From: Bradyrhizobium diazoefficiens
GTDB taxonomy: Bacteria > Pseudomonadota > Alphaproteobacteria > Rhizobiales > Xanthobacteraceae
Length of the DNA: 64,000 bases
Direction of reading: 5' to 3'
Assembly (NCBI RefSeq): GCF_018131015.1
Contig: NZ_JAFCJJ010000016.1
Span: 92,354-156,353, forward strand
Position 1 is the stretch's first letter; each line of letters starts with the position of its first letter. Both the position numbers and the translations under genes were made by a program. Positions 16,863-25,130 of this stretch are shown one piece after another. The notes beneath the pieces were generated by a model. That model made no database searches and was not told the DNA's origin. It saw only the letters and a program-made list of their open reading frames with translations.

Positions 16863-17681
16863 ATGAATCGAATGCTGACGGGGTTCGCGCTCGGCGCCGG
16901 CCTGTTCATCGGCGGTCTCGCGACGGCTGCACACGCGGCAGAGGTCACGTTGGCCCGCCTCGATTGCGGCACGCCACAGGACCCGGTGGCCGTCAATGAC
17001 CGCTTCTCGGATACCTATGCCTTCCCGGGCCTGAAACTTCAGTTCGTCTTCAGTTGCTATGTCATCAAGCACGGCGACGAATACATGCTGTGGGATACCG
17101 GTCATTCCATGGCGGCACCCAATGTTGCGCCAAAGGTCAGCGTGGTCGATCAGCTGGCGAAGATCGACGTCAAGCCCGACCAGATCAAATATGTCGGTAT
17201 CAGCCACTATCACGCGGACCATACCGGCCAGGTCGACTCCTTCCCGAAAGCGACCCTGCTGATCGGCGCCAGGGAATGGGAGGCGATCACCAGTCCCAAG
17301 CCCGCTCAGGGCGTGAACTTCAAGCCGTTCGAAGGCTGGATCAAGGGCGACAACAAGGTCGAGGTGCAGCCGATCGATAAGGATGTGTTCGGTGACGGCT
17401 CGGTGATCGTGCTGCGTACGCCCGGCCACACGCCGGGCCATTCCAGCCTGCTGGTCAAGCTCGCACAGATGGGCCCAGTCCTCATCACCGGCGATGCGGC
17501 CCACTTCCACGAGAACTACGACACGGACGGCGTGCCTGCGTTCAACTTCGATCGTGCGCAGACGGTCGCCTCGATCGAGCGGATGAAGAAGATCGGCGCC
17601 AATTTGAAGGCAACAATCATCATTCAGCACGACGCACGCGACGTGGAAAAACTGCCGGCGTTTCCAGCGTTCGCGAAGTAG
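16863..17681 (+). CDS. Periplasmic metallo-beta-lactamase-fold hydrolase (AHL-lactonase-like)
   Basis: A 272-residue protein with a cleavable signal peptide (MNRMLTGF ... AAHAAE). The dinuclear zinc motif HYHADH is at residues 115-120. A second metal His lies in LRTPGHTPGHSS, and ITGDAAH supplies the bridging Asp. The overall pattern, including MLWDTGHS near the start, matches the N-acyl-homoserine-lactonase family of the superfamily. Export argues that any lactonase activity acts outside the cytoplasm, but many relatives hydrolyse other substrates, so quorum quenching is only a possibility. A strong GGGGAGG precedes the ATG. Confidence 0.8.
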   Translation: MNRMLTGFALGAGLFIGGLATAAHAAEVTLARLDCGTPQDPVAVNDRFSDTYAFPGLKLQFVFSCYVIKHGDEYMLWDTGHSMAAPNVAPKVSVVDQLAKIDVKPDQIKYVGISHYHADHTGQVDSFPKATLLIGAREWEAITSPKPAQGVNFKPFEGWIKGDNKVEVQPIDKDVFGDGSVIVLRTPGHTPGHSSLLVKLAQMGPVLITGDAAHFHENYDTDGVPAFNFDRAQTVASIERMKKIGANLKATIIIQHDARDVEKLPAFPAFAK

Positions 17682-17805
17682 CGCGGCAATGGTTTGCAGG
17701 GCGGATGGCCGCCTGTCCGTCCTGCACATGCCCTGGTGAAGCCTGTCCGCGGGCAGGATGCCGGAACACTCGGCGTGGGCGGGGGATGCGCGTGCGCAGG
17801 GTCGG

Positions 17806-18033
17806 CTATTCGCGGGTGACCGCGTAGGCCAGACGGCGGATCGCCGGAGCCGCAAAGATCACGACGGGTATCATCAGCAGCCAGGAAACCAGCCACGACT
17901 GCAGCCAGTGCATGACAAACTGCCCCGCTGTCAGGAGAGGCAGGCTGGCGATCGCGGCCGCAATTGCTGACGTGAGGCCAGACTGGATCACACCAAAGAC
18001 GAAGTGGCTGTAGTGGCGAGGAATCCCGAGCAC
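17806..18033 (-). CDS. DUF2798 small membrane protein
   Basis: A 75-residue protein with two hydrophobic helices: FVFGVIQSGLTSAIAAAIAS and the pair WLQSWLVSWLLMIPVVIFAAP. The spacing and the FGxIQSGLTSA and WLxSWLxSW patterns are those of DUF2798 proteins. The function is unknown. The GTG at 18033 is chosen because GGGAG lies six bases upstream; longer frames add residues with no family match. Confidence 0.7.
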   Translation of the reverse strand: MLGIPRHYSHFVFGVIQSGLTSAIAAAIASLPLLTAGQFVMHWLQSWLVSWLLMIPVVIFAAPAIRRLAYAVTRE

Positions 18034-18390
18034 CGTCTTCTCCCATACTCCTTGCCGCGCTATGCAAGGGATGTGCCCGGTTGGTTCGCAAGATAGGCTT
18101 GCGCTGTTGAGCGAGCGAAATCCCGAGGGCGTGCCCATGAGCGAGCCTTCCGAAGCGCAGCTTCTTCGCGCCACCGGGGTCCGAGGCCATGTTCTGGCCG
18201 AAAGGCCAGATGATGCAGGTGGTGCTGAACAGCGCGGACATGACGGTCAAGCCCGAGGATTTTCTCGGGCCCGTCGAGGCGCGCTGGAAGGCATTCCGAG
18301 ATTCTGGAGAGACGTCGCAGCAGCACGGCTCGCCCGGCGCCTCCGTCGTCTATGGCCGCTGGTCGATCGATGGCTCTGCCTGTGCGCCTC
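18034..18390. other. Intergenic region with possible gene remnant
   Basis: The plus strand holds two short open frames in different phases. MSEPSEAQLLRATG starts near 18,137, and MFWPKGQMMQVVLNSADMTV starts at 18,189 and runs to 18,425, overlapping the end of the carbonic anhydrase gene. Together they could be a frameshifted small gene. Neither has a clear ribosome binding site or recognisable domain, so I do not call a gene. Confidence 0.3.
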
Positions 18391-19299
18391 TCATCGGCCT
18401 GGCCGTGGTGATGCTGTCCCGATAGGCGGGGCGGATGGGTTCGCGTCGAGAAGCGAAGCAACGCGATGCGATCGCACGATCGCCTCGCCGAGATCGACGA
18501 ACCCTGCGAGATCCCGAGGTACGACAGCCAGCCCGCCGTCATCGGGATCGCCGACACGGGGAGCCCAGATCTCCCGGGTCTCGAGCAGGTAGACACCGTA
18601 AGCGGCCCGAATTCCGGTGATCTCGCTGCTCTTCAACTCCTCCTGTATCGAGTACGCCGCCAGTGCCGCATTGGTCACAATGGAGGTTTCGATCAGGGCC
18701 TTTCGATACCCTGCTTTGAGGACGACGTCGGGGCCGAACGTGGCCAGCAGCTTCTTCGCAGAGGTCTGAACGACGAGGAGTGTACGGTCGAGGATGCCGC
18801 GAAGCGAATGCTTGGTCGCGAGCGGCAGATAGTCGACCGGGTTCAGAAACACGTCGACGGCCGTTGTCAGCGCCCCGCAGCCGCTGTGGCCCAGCGCCAC
18901 GATGAGCTTGAGGCTGCCGCCCAGATTCTCGACGGCATATTTCAGGCTGCCGAGCACCTCTCCACCAAGGCCATTGCCCGCGACGCGAATGACGAACAGG
19001 TCGTTCGGCCCCTCGTTGAACACGAGTTCGATCGGCACGCGGGCGTCCGAACAGCCGAGGATGGCTGCGAAGGGTCGCTGCTTCGGCACATTGTCGCTGC
19101 CCGCCGCGAATCCCAGGTCATGCAGATCGACGGGGATGATCTGCTGCACCCCCTGTGCGTTCCCGTCATGGTCGAGAAGCCTGGCGAAACTCTTGTTGCC
19201 TTGCTGCAACCTGAGCAAGGCGGCGCTGCTGTCGGCCGGCACGGGTCTGCCCGCGGTCGCATCGGTGCTATAACGATGGATGATATCGATGCTCGTCAT
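18391..19299 (-). CDS. Beta-class carbonic anhydrase
   Basis: A 302-residue enzyme that hydrates CO2 to bicarbonate. Zinc ligands are visible in GCSDARVP (Cys, with the Asp-Arg pair) and GHSGCGAL (His and Cys). ALLRLQQGNKSF marks the usual N-terminal helix. The C-terminal half is longer than in the smallest beta enzymes and includes AAYGVYLLETREIW. There is no signal peptide. The ATG at 19299 has GAGGTGG just upstream; a GTG nine bases earlier is possible. A FixK/FNR-like box lies 88 bp upstream of the start. Confidence 0.9.
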   Translation of the reverse strand: MTSIDIIHRYSTDATAGRPVPADSSAALLRLQQGNKSFARLLDHDGNAQGVQQIIPVDLHDLGFAAGSDNVPKQRPFAAILGCSDARVPIELVFNEGPNDLFVIRVAGNGLGGEVLGSLKYAVENLGGSLKLIVALGHSGCGALTTAVDVFLNPVDYLPLATKHSLRGILDRTLLVVQTSAKKLLATFGPDVVLKAGYRKALIETSIVTNAALAAYSIQEELKSSEITGIRAAYGVYLLETREIWAPRVGDPDDGGLAVVPRDLAGFVDLGEAIVRSHRVASLLDANPSAPPIGTASPRPGR

Positions 19300-19386
19300 G
19301 ATGGCCACCTCGGCATCTTGGGATGGTCAAGCAGCCGATCGTGGGCAACTGACTGTCCAATTGAGCGCGGTGTTGGTCGACACCCG

Positions 19387-19400
19387 TTGACCTGGATCAA
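19387..19400 (-). promoter_or_regulatory. FNR/FixK-like box upstream of carbonic anhydrase
   Basis: Read on the minus strand the site is TTGATCCAGGTCAA, which fits the TTGA-N6-TCAA pattern of FixK/FNR regulators. It is 88 bp from the carbonic anhydrase start codon, compatible with a class II activator site centred near -41. It lies in the gap downstream of the NTF2-like gene. Confidence 0.5.
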
Positions 19401-19450
19401 GATAGGTGGATGTCGGCGCCGGGCGCCGGGCGCCTGGCGGTTTCGGGGGA

Positions 19451-19816
19451 TCAGCGCCCCAATTGCTTCGGATCGTAGAAAAAGCGTTCCTCGATCAATT
19501 TGTCACCGCGCCAGGTCTGCCAGGCAATCTCCTCCAGCGTGCGTGTCACGCCGTCGGCGTTGGTGAAAGAGAATCTCCAGCGGCTCGCGACGGTGTCACC
19601 CTCGATCAGGCTCGGTCCGAGGCGGACGGCCGTGACTGCGCTGGACGCGGCCAATACGCCGCGCTCCTTGGCGACGAGATTGTCACGTCCGACCGTGGGC
19701 GCGGCGTTGTTCTCATAGGTCACGGCGTCCTGTGTGCAGAACTGCTCGATGGCGCCGATGAAGTCGCCTTCCTCCAGCCGCCTCGCAAAAGCTTCGACGA
19801 TCTCACGGCTCGGCAT
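19451..19816 (-). CDS. NTF2-like / SnoaL-type protein
   Basis: A 121-residue protein of the cone-shaped NTF2/ketosteroid-isomerase fold. An N-terminal helix (SREIVEAFARRLEEGDFIGAIEQF) is followed by DAVTYENN, RWRFSFTNADGVTRTLEEIAWQTWRGDKLIEERFF, the typical final strands. Such proteins are small enzymes or ligand-binding subunits, and the substrate cannot be told. Two copies of a TetR-type operator lie 20-57 bases upstream of the ATG, and a TetR gene is divergent from it, suggesting repression by that regulator. Confidence 0.8.
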   Translation of the reverse strand: MPSREIVEAFARRLEEGDFIGAIEQFCTQDAVTYENNAAPTVGRDNLVAKERGVLAASSAVTAVRLGPSLIEGDTVASRWRFSFTNADGVTRTLEEIAWQTWRGDKLIEERFFYDPKQLGR

Positions 19817-19835
19817 GGCACACCCCGCGGATAAA

Positions 19836-19873
19836 ACCGACTGATAGTCGGTAAATACCGACCGGTAGTCGAA
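19836..19873. promoter_or_regulatory. Tandem TetR-type operators
   Basis: ACCGACTGATAGTCGGT at 19836-19852 is a 7-base inverted repeat around GAT. ACCGACCGGTAGTCGAA at 19857-19873 is a second, slightly imperfect copy starting exactly 21 bp later, so both lie on the same face of the helix. They sit just upstream of the NTF2-like gene and divergent from a TetR gene. Confidence 0.65.
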
Positions 19874-19946
19874 AAGTCAACTGGCCGCCGGGTGCGAGTT
19901 CGACTAAGAGACTTGTCGGAATGAGACGAGTGCTCCGACGGAGGTG

Positions 19947-20100
19947 CGTTCCCTCCCCCCTTGTGGGGGAGGGGCAGGGAGGGGGGTGCCACACGGGGAT
20001 TCTATCGATCGCGCAGCAGCTCTTGGTGCATCTGAACAATCAGCACCCTTTCCTGGGCTACCCCCCTCCCTAGCCCTCCCCCACAAGGGGGGAGGGAACG
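19947..20100. repeat. Large inverted repeat of C/G-tract type
   Basis: The left arm (19947-19988) begins CGTTCCCTCCCCCCTTGTGG and its reverse complement forms the right arm (about 20057-20100), with an ~70-base spacer. The nested tracts can fold into a long hairpin. It separates the operator region from the TetR start. Similar C-tract palindromes are frequent between Bradyrhizobium genes. Confidence 0.75.
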
Positions 20101-20161
20101 GAAAGAGCGCTGCTGGTGGCCGAACTCGCTTCGACAACTCATCACATAATAGACGAGACCC

Positions 20162-20752
20162 ATGGCGAAACAGGCGGAACGGCGGGCAGCGACATCGGAG
20201 GCGATCCTCAACGCGGCGCGCCGCCTGTTCGGCAGCCGCGGCTTTGCTGGCACCACCATGGACGAGATCGCGGAAGCAGCCTCCGTCGCCAAGGGCGCCG
20301 TCTATCACCACTTCAAGACCAAGGAGGCGGTATTCGCCGCCGTGTTCGACCACGCCTCGCGCGACCTCGTCGCCGAGATCGACCGCACCGCGCGCGCCGA
20401 GAAGGACGTGCTCGCCGCGATGGTCGCCGGCACCCAGCATTACTTTGCCGCGACCGCCAAGGGGCCGACCGGCCAGATCATCCTGCGCGACGGCCCGGCC
20501 GTGCTCGGCTGGGAGCGCTGGCGCGAGATCGACGCGCAGCATTTTGGCGGCAAGATGCCGCGCGCGCTGTCGCTGGCGATGGAGTCCGGCCTGATCGCAA
20601 GGCAGCCGGTCGAGCCGCTGGCCCGGCTGCTGCTCGGCGCGGTCACGGAGGCCGCGGTCGCCTGCGCCGGACGTAGCGATATCGCAAGGGCGGGCGCGGA
20701 ATATGCCCGTGCGTTCAAGTCGCTGGTCGAGGCGCTGCGTGTCCGTGCATGA
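20162..20752 (+). CDS. TetR/AcrR-family transcriptional regulator
   Basis: A 196-residue repressor with the N-terminal helix-turn-helix in ILNAARRLFGSRGFAGTTMDEIAEAASVAKGAVYHHFKTKEAVF. The C-terminal ligand domain begins after residue 60 and has GGKMPRALSLAMESGLI. Probable targets are the divergent NTF2-like gene, through the tandem operators at 19836-19873, and the GMC oxidoreductase 52 bases downstream. The ligand is unknown. Confidence 0.88.
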   Translation: MAKQAERRAATSEAILNAARRLFGSRGFAGTTMDEIAEAASVAKGAVYHHFKTKEAVFAAVFDHASRDLVAEIDRTARAEKDVLAAMVAGTQHYFAATAKGPTGQIILRDGPAVLGWERWREIDAQHFGGKMPRALSLAMESGLIARQPVEPLARLLLGAVTEAAVACAGRSDIARAGAEYARAFKSLVEALRVRA

Positions 20753-20804
20753 TTGTGCTAATCACGAACCGGAAACGCCACAGCAACAAGAAGAACAGTC
20801 GCGC

Positions 20805-22426
20805 ATGACCGCAAATTCCCTCGCGCCGACCGATCCCGAATTCGACTACATCATCGTCGGCGCCGGCTCGGCCGGCTGCGTGCTCGCCAACCGCCTGTCG
20901 GCGAACGGCAAGCACAGCGTGCTGCTGCTCGAGGCCGGCCCGAAGGATTCCAACATCTGGATCCACGTCCCGCTCGGCTACGGCAAGCTGTTCAAGGAGA
21001 AGAGCGTCAACTGGATGTACCAGACCGAGCCGGAGCCGGAGCTCAAGGGCCGCCAGGTGTTCCAGCCGCGCGGAAAGACGCTGGGCGGATCGAGCTCGAT
21101 CAACGGCCTGCTCTATGTCCGCGGCCAGCACGAGGACTACGATCGCTGGCGCCAGCGCGGCAACACCGGCTGGGGTTACGACGACGTGCTGCCCTATTTC
21201 AAGAAGGCCGAGAACCAGACGCGCGGCGCCGACCAATTTCACGGCACCGGCGGTCCGCTGCCGGTCTCCAACATGGTCTGACCGACCCGCTGTCGAAGGC
21301 GTTCATCGACGCCGCGGTCGAGACCGGTCTGCCCTACAATCCCGATTTCAACGGCGCCACGCAGGAAGGCGTGGGACTGTTCCAGACCACGACGCGCAAC
21401 GGACGGCGCGCCTCGACGTCGGTGGCCTATCTTGGCCCGGCAAAGGGCCGCGGCAATCTCAGGATCGAAACCGAGGCGCTCGGCCAGCGCGTGCTGTTCG
21501 AGGGCCGCCGCGCCGTCGGCGTCGAGTACCGGCAAGGCGCGCAGCTGCGCCGCGCGCGGGCGCGGAAGGAAGTCGTGCTGTCGAGCGGGGCCTACAACTC
21601 GCCGCAGCTCCTCCAGCTCTCCGGCGTCGGCCCCGCCGATCTCCTGCGCAAGCACGGCATCGACGTCGTGCTCGATGCGCAGGGCGTCGGCCACGATCTC
21701 CAGGACCACATGCAGGTCCGCATCGTGATGCGCTGCTCGCAGAAGATCACCCTCAACGACACCGTCAATCACCCGCTCCGCCGCACGCTGGCCGGCGCGC
21801 GCTATGCGCTGTTCCGCAAGGGCTGGCTGACGATCGCGGCCGGCACGGCGGGCGCCTTCTTCAAGACCAACCCGCGGCTGGCGTCGCCCGACGTCCAGGT
21901 GCACTTCCTGCCGTTCTCGACCGACAAGATGGGCGAGCGGCTGCACGATTTTTCCGGCTTCACCGCCTCGGTGTGCCAGCTCCGGCCCGAGAGCCGCGGT
22001 TCCCTGCGCATCAGGAGCGCGGACCCGACCGTGCCGCCGGAGATCCGCATCAACTACATGTCGACCGAGACCGATCGCACCACCAACGTCGAAGCCATCA
22101 AGATCCTGCGCAGGATCCTGAATGCACCGGCGATGAAGCCGTTCGTGGTGGGCGAGTACGATCCAGGGGCGAAGGTATCCACGGACGCCGAGCTGCTCGA
22201 TTACTGCCGCGAGCGCGGCAGCACCATCTATCATCCGACCTCGACCTGTCGTATGGGCAACGACGCGCTCGCGGTGGTGGACCAGCGGCTGAAGGTGAGG
22301 GGGCTCGAGGGCCTTCGCGTCGTCGACGGCTCGATCATGCCGGACCTCGTGTCGGGGAATACCAACGCGCCGATCATCATGATCGCCGAAAAGGCCTCCG
22401 ACATGATATTGGAGGATGCGCGCTGA
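20805..22426 (+). pseudogene. GMC family oxidoreductase (choline-dehydrogenase-like), single frameshift
   Basis: The N-terminal part contains the FAD site DYIIVGAGSAGCVLANRLS and the GMC signature GKTLGGSSSINGLLYVRG. It stops at a TGA at 21279-21281. The next frame continues the family sequence without loss (TDPLSKAFIDAAVETGLPYNPDFNG) through GAYNSPQLLQLSGVGPADLL and the C-terminal catalytic region YHPTSTCRMG ... VVDGSIMP. Inserting one G in the TCTGACC run near 21280 would restore ATG GTC TGG ACC and a protein of about 540 residues. Everything else is intact, so this is either a recent inactivation or a sequencing error. Substrate would be an alcohol. Confidence 0.85.
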
Positions 22427-22451
22427 CCACGCGCTTCGAAAGGACGAACAC

Positions 22452-23432
22452 TTGGCTACGCGTTTCAAGATCGGCACCCGCAAGAGCGCGATGGCGCTGG
22501 CCCAGACGGAAGAGATCGCACGCCGCCTGATCGCCGCCGTGCCCGGTCTCGACGTCGAGATCGTCAAGTTTGACACCACGGGCGATCTCGACCAGACCAG
22601 CAAGCTCCTGCCGCATGGCGGCAAGGGCGGCGCCTTCGTGGCGCAGATCCGCGCCGCCGTGCTGTCGGGCGAGTTGCAGGCGGCGATGCATTCGCTGAAG
22701 GACATGCCGGGCAACGAGGACACGCCGGGCCTCGTGATCGGCGCGACGCTCTCGCGCGATCCGCCCGGCGATGCGCTGGTGCTGCGCGACGGCGTCACGC
22801 TGGAAGCGCTGCGCCAGTCGCGCGGCAAAGGCTTCAAGATCGGCACCAACGCGGTGCGGCGCGCGGCCTATGCGCGGCGGCTGTTCCCGGAGGTCGAGGT
22901 CATCCACTTCCGCGGCGCCGCCGACACGCGGGTGCGAAAACTCGACAATGGCGAGAAGCAGCGCCTGCCCGATGGCGGCGCGGTGGGGCCGGCCGACGCG
23001 CTCATCATGGCGCGCTCGGGCCTCGACCGCGTCGGGCTCGCGGGCCGCATCGCCTATGAGTTCACCGCGGCCGAGATGCTGCCCGCGGCAGGGCAGGGCA
23101 TCGTCGCGGTCGAATGCGCGGCGCAGGACTGGCAAACGCGGCAGATCCTGTCGTCGATCGATGATCCCGCCGCGCACGCCTCGGCCGATGCCGAGCGGGA
23201 GGTGCTGTGGGTGCTCAATGGCCACTGCAATTCGCCGGTGGCGGGTTTTTCGACCATCTCGGGCGATCAGATGTCGCTGACCGCCTCCGTGCTCGACCTC
23301 TCCGGCAACACCATCATCGAGGCCTTTCGCAAAGGCCCCGCCAACCGCCCGCGTGAGCTCGGCCGCGCGGTCGGGCTGGATCTGCTGGGCAAGGGTGCGG
23401 CGGAGATCATCGAGCGCAGCCGGCCGCGGTAG
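22452..23432 (+). CDS. hemC: Hydroxymethylbilane synthase (porphobilinogen deaminase), divergent form
   Basis: The 326-residue protein should polymerise four porphobilinogen units in tetrapyrrole synthesis. It has IGTRKSAMALAQ, the catalytic Asp in HSLKDMP, paired arginines in TNAVRR, FRGAADTRVRKLDNGE, and the dipyrromethane-cofactor cysteine in NGHCNSPVA. It differs from the usual sequence by an insertion of about ten residues (KQRLPDGGAVGPAD) before the ALIMARSGL helix. The TTG at 22452 is supported by AGGA seven bases upstream. It converges on hemE. A second, more canonical hemC elsewhere in the genome is possible. Confidence 0.85.
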   Translation: MATRFKIGTRKSAMALAQTEEIARRLIAAVPGLDVEIVKFDTTGDLDQTSKLLPHGGKGGAFVAQIRAAVLSGELQAAMHSLKDMPGNEDTPGLVIGATLSRDPPGDALVLRDGVTLEALRQSRGKGFKIGTNAVRRAAYARRLFPEVEVIHFRGAADTRVRKLDNGEKQRLPDGGAVGPADALIMARSGLDRVGLAGRIAYEFTAAEMLPAAGQGIVAVECAAQDWQTRQILSSIDDPAAHASADAEREVLWVLNGHCNSPVAGFSTISGDQMSLTASVLDLSGNTIIEAFRKGPANRPRELGRAVGLDLLGKGAAEIIERSRPR

Positions 23433-23582
23433 CTGACATCTCCGGCGACCAGGGGCGGGAGGGTGACATCATGCACCTGTTTTGCCCGACGGGTCAAGCG
23501 AAATTTCGGATTATAAGAATAGCCAGGAAATCCAACGACTTCCCGACGGTGCATGGGGTTGTTTTCGCGATTTTAGTTTCCG

Positions 23583-23606
23583 CCCCTCTGAGAGGGGGAC
23601 TTTTTC
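23583..23606 (+). terminator. Possible intrinsic terminator after hemC
   Basis: CCCCTC and GAGGGG pair around TGA and are followed by GGACTTTTT on the plus strand. The element lies 150 bases beyond hemC and touches the 3' end of hemE. Confidence 0.45.
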
Positions 23607-24639
23607 AGCCCCGCACCCGCTTCAGCATCTGCTCGACATGGGCGATCGGCGTCTCCGGCTGGATGCCGTGGCCGAGATTGAAGATGAACCGGCCTTGCGC
23701 GAAGTTGGCCAGCACATTGTCCACCGCGCGGTCGAGCGCCGCCCCGCCGGTGATCAGCACCAGCGGATCGAGATTGCCCTGCACGGCGACCTTGCTCTGC
23801 ACCCGCTCGCGGATGAAGGCCGGCTCCGCAGTCCAGTCGATGCTGACGGCGTTGACGCCTGTCGCTTCGACGTAACCCGGCAATTGCGCGCCGGCGCCGC
23901 GCGGAAAGCCGATGATCTTTGCATCCGGCACTCTTGCGCGCACGCCCGCGACGATGCGCCGCGTCGGCTCGGTTGACCAGCGCGCGAACTCCGCAGGCGG
24001 CAGCACGCCGGCCCAGGTGTCGAAGATCTGCAGCGCATTGGCGCCGGCCTCGAGCTGCGCCAGCAGATACCGGATCGAGTTCTCCACCAGCACGTCGATG
24101 ATCCCAGCGAAGGCCTCCGGATGCCGGTAGGCCATCATCCGCGCCGGCGCCTGGTCCGGCGTGCCGTGGCCCGCCACCATGTAGGTCGCGACCGTCCACG
24201 GCGCGCCGCAGAAGCCGATCAGCGCGATTTTTGGATCGAGCGCGCTGCGCACGATCTTGAGCGCCTCGAACACGGGCTGGAGCTTGCTGAAGTCGGCCTG
24301 TGCGGCGAGCGTTCCGACTTTGGCGGGATCATCCAGCGGCTCGAGCCGCGGCCCCTCGCCAACCTCGAAGCGCACCGAGCGGCCGAGCGCATAGGGGATC
24401 ACCAGGATGTCGGAGAAGATGATCGCCGCGTCGAAGCCGAACCTGCGGATCGGCTGCAGCGTGACCTCGGCGGCAAGCTCGGGATTGAAGCAGAGATCGA
24501 GGAAGCCGCCGGCCTTCGCCCGCACCTCGCGATATTCGGGCAGATAGCGGCCGGCCTGGCGCATCATCCACATCGGCGGGATGGGCTGGCGCTGGCCGGA
24601 CAGCACGTCGATGAAGGGCTTTTTGACAGACTGGGGCAC
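23605..24639 (-). CDS. hemE: Uroporphyrinogen decarboxylase
   Basis: A 344-residue cytosolic enzyme that decarboxylates uroporphyrinogen III to coproporphyrinogen III. The family signature PPMWMMRQAGRYLPEYR is near residue 22. IIFSDILVIPYALG carries the catalytic Asp, GFCGAPWTVATYMV follows, and the C-terminal GHGIQPETP supplies the conserved His. The GTG at 24639 has AGGA six bases upstream and gives the usual family length; open frame further 5' is unsupported. The gene is convergent with hemC. Confidence 0.95.
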   Translation of the reverse strand: MPQSVKKPFIDVLSGQRQPIPPMWMMRQAGRYLPEYREVRAKAGGFLDLCFNPELAAEVTLQPIRRFGFDAAIIFSDILVIPYALGRSVRFEVGEGPRLEPLDDPAKVGTLAAQADFSKLQPVFEALKIVRSALDPKIALIGFCGAPWTVATYMVAGHGTPDQAPARMMAYRHPEAFAGIIDVLVENSIRYLLAQLEAGANALQIFDTWAGVLPPAEFARWSTEPTRRIVAGVRARVPDAKIIGFPRGAGAQLPGYVEATGVNAVSIDWTAEPAFIRERVQSKVAVQGNLDPLVLITGGAALDRAVDNVLANFAQGRFIFNLGHGIQPETPIAHVEQMLKRVRG

Positions 24640-24750
24640 GAGGAGTCCTGATGCAGATTTGGGGTTCCTGATACACCGGCCGGGCGCCGAGCGGAACAGG
24701 GGAACCAGTGCAAATACGCCGCGTTGACCAGCCAATGGAGGAGGAATTCC

Positions 24751-24966
24751 ATGGCTCAGACATTCAACCCCGCGCCGCATGACAAGCATGCCGAGGATCT
24801 GCAGGAAGCACTCGCCTCAGATCGTCACGCCAGGCTCGACACCGGACTGAAGGATACCTTCCCCGCGTCCGACCCCGTCAGCGCCGCGCAGCCGACGCCC
24901 ACCAAGGCCGATGCGGATGCCGACAGCCCTTCGCTGTGGGAGAAGGTTAAGGCCATCTTCAGCTAG
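24751..24966 (+). CDS. Small conserved protein with FPASDPVS motif
   Basis: The 71-residue hydrophilic protein has no signal peptide or membrane helix. The motif LDTGLKDTFPASDPVSAAQPT occurs in many short rhizobial proteins of unknown function, and the C-terminal LWEKVKAIFS is amphipathic. A very strong ribosome binding site (GGAGGAGG) precedes the ATG, so it is probably well translated. It is divergent from hemE. Confidence 0.75.
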   Translation: MAQTFNPAPHDKHAEDLQEALASDRHARLDTGLKDTFPASDPVSAAQPTPTKADADADSPSLWEKVKAIFS

Positions 24967-25130
24967 CGGCGAGCGCGACGGCAGATCCGATAATGCATTG
25001 TTAGCGATCTGCGGACGCAAGCGTCCGTAGAAGTACGGTTGCCCCGCCGATGCTTGCGAATGTCGCCAAGCGGTTCAGGGTTCAATAACAGTCGTGACGA
25101 TAGTTCCAGCGATCGGAGATCTCCCGTCGC

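Noticed and set aside
18189..18425. Possible 78-residue protein overlapping the end of the carbonic anhydrase gene
   Set aside because: It lacks a ribosome binding site and known domain, and its 3' part overlaps a well-supported gene; at best it is part of a frameshifted remnant.
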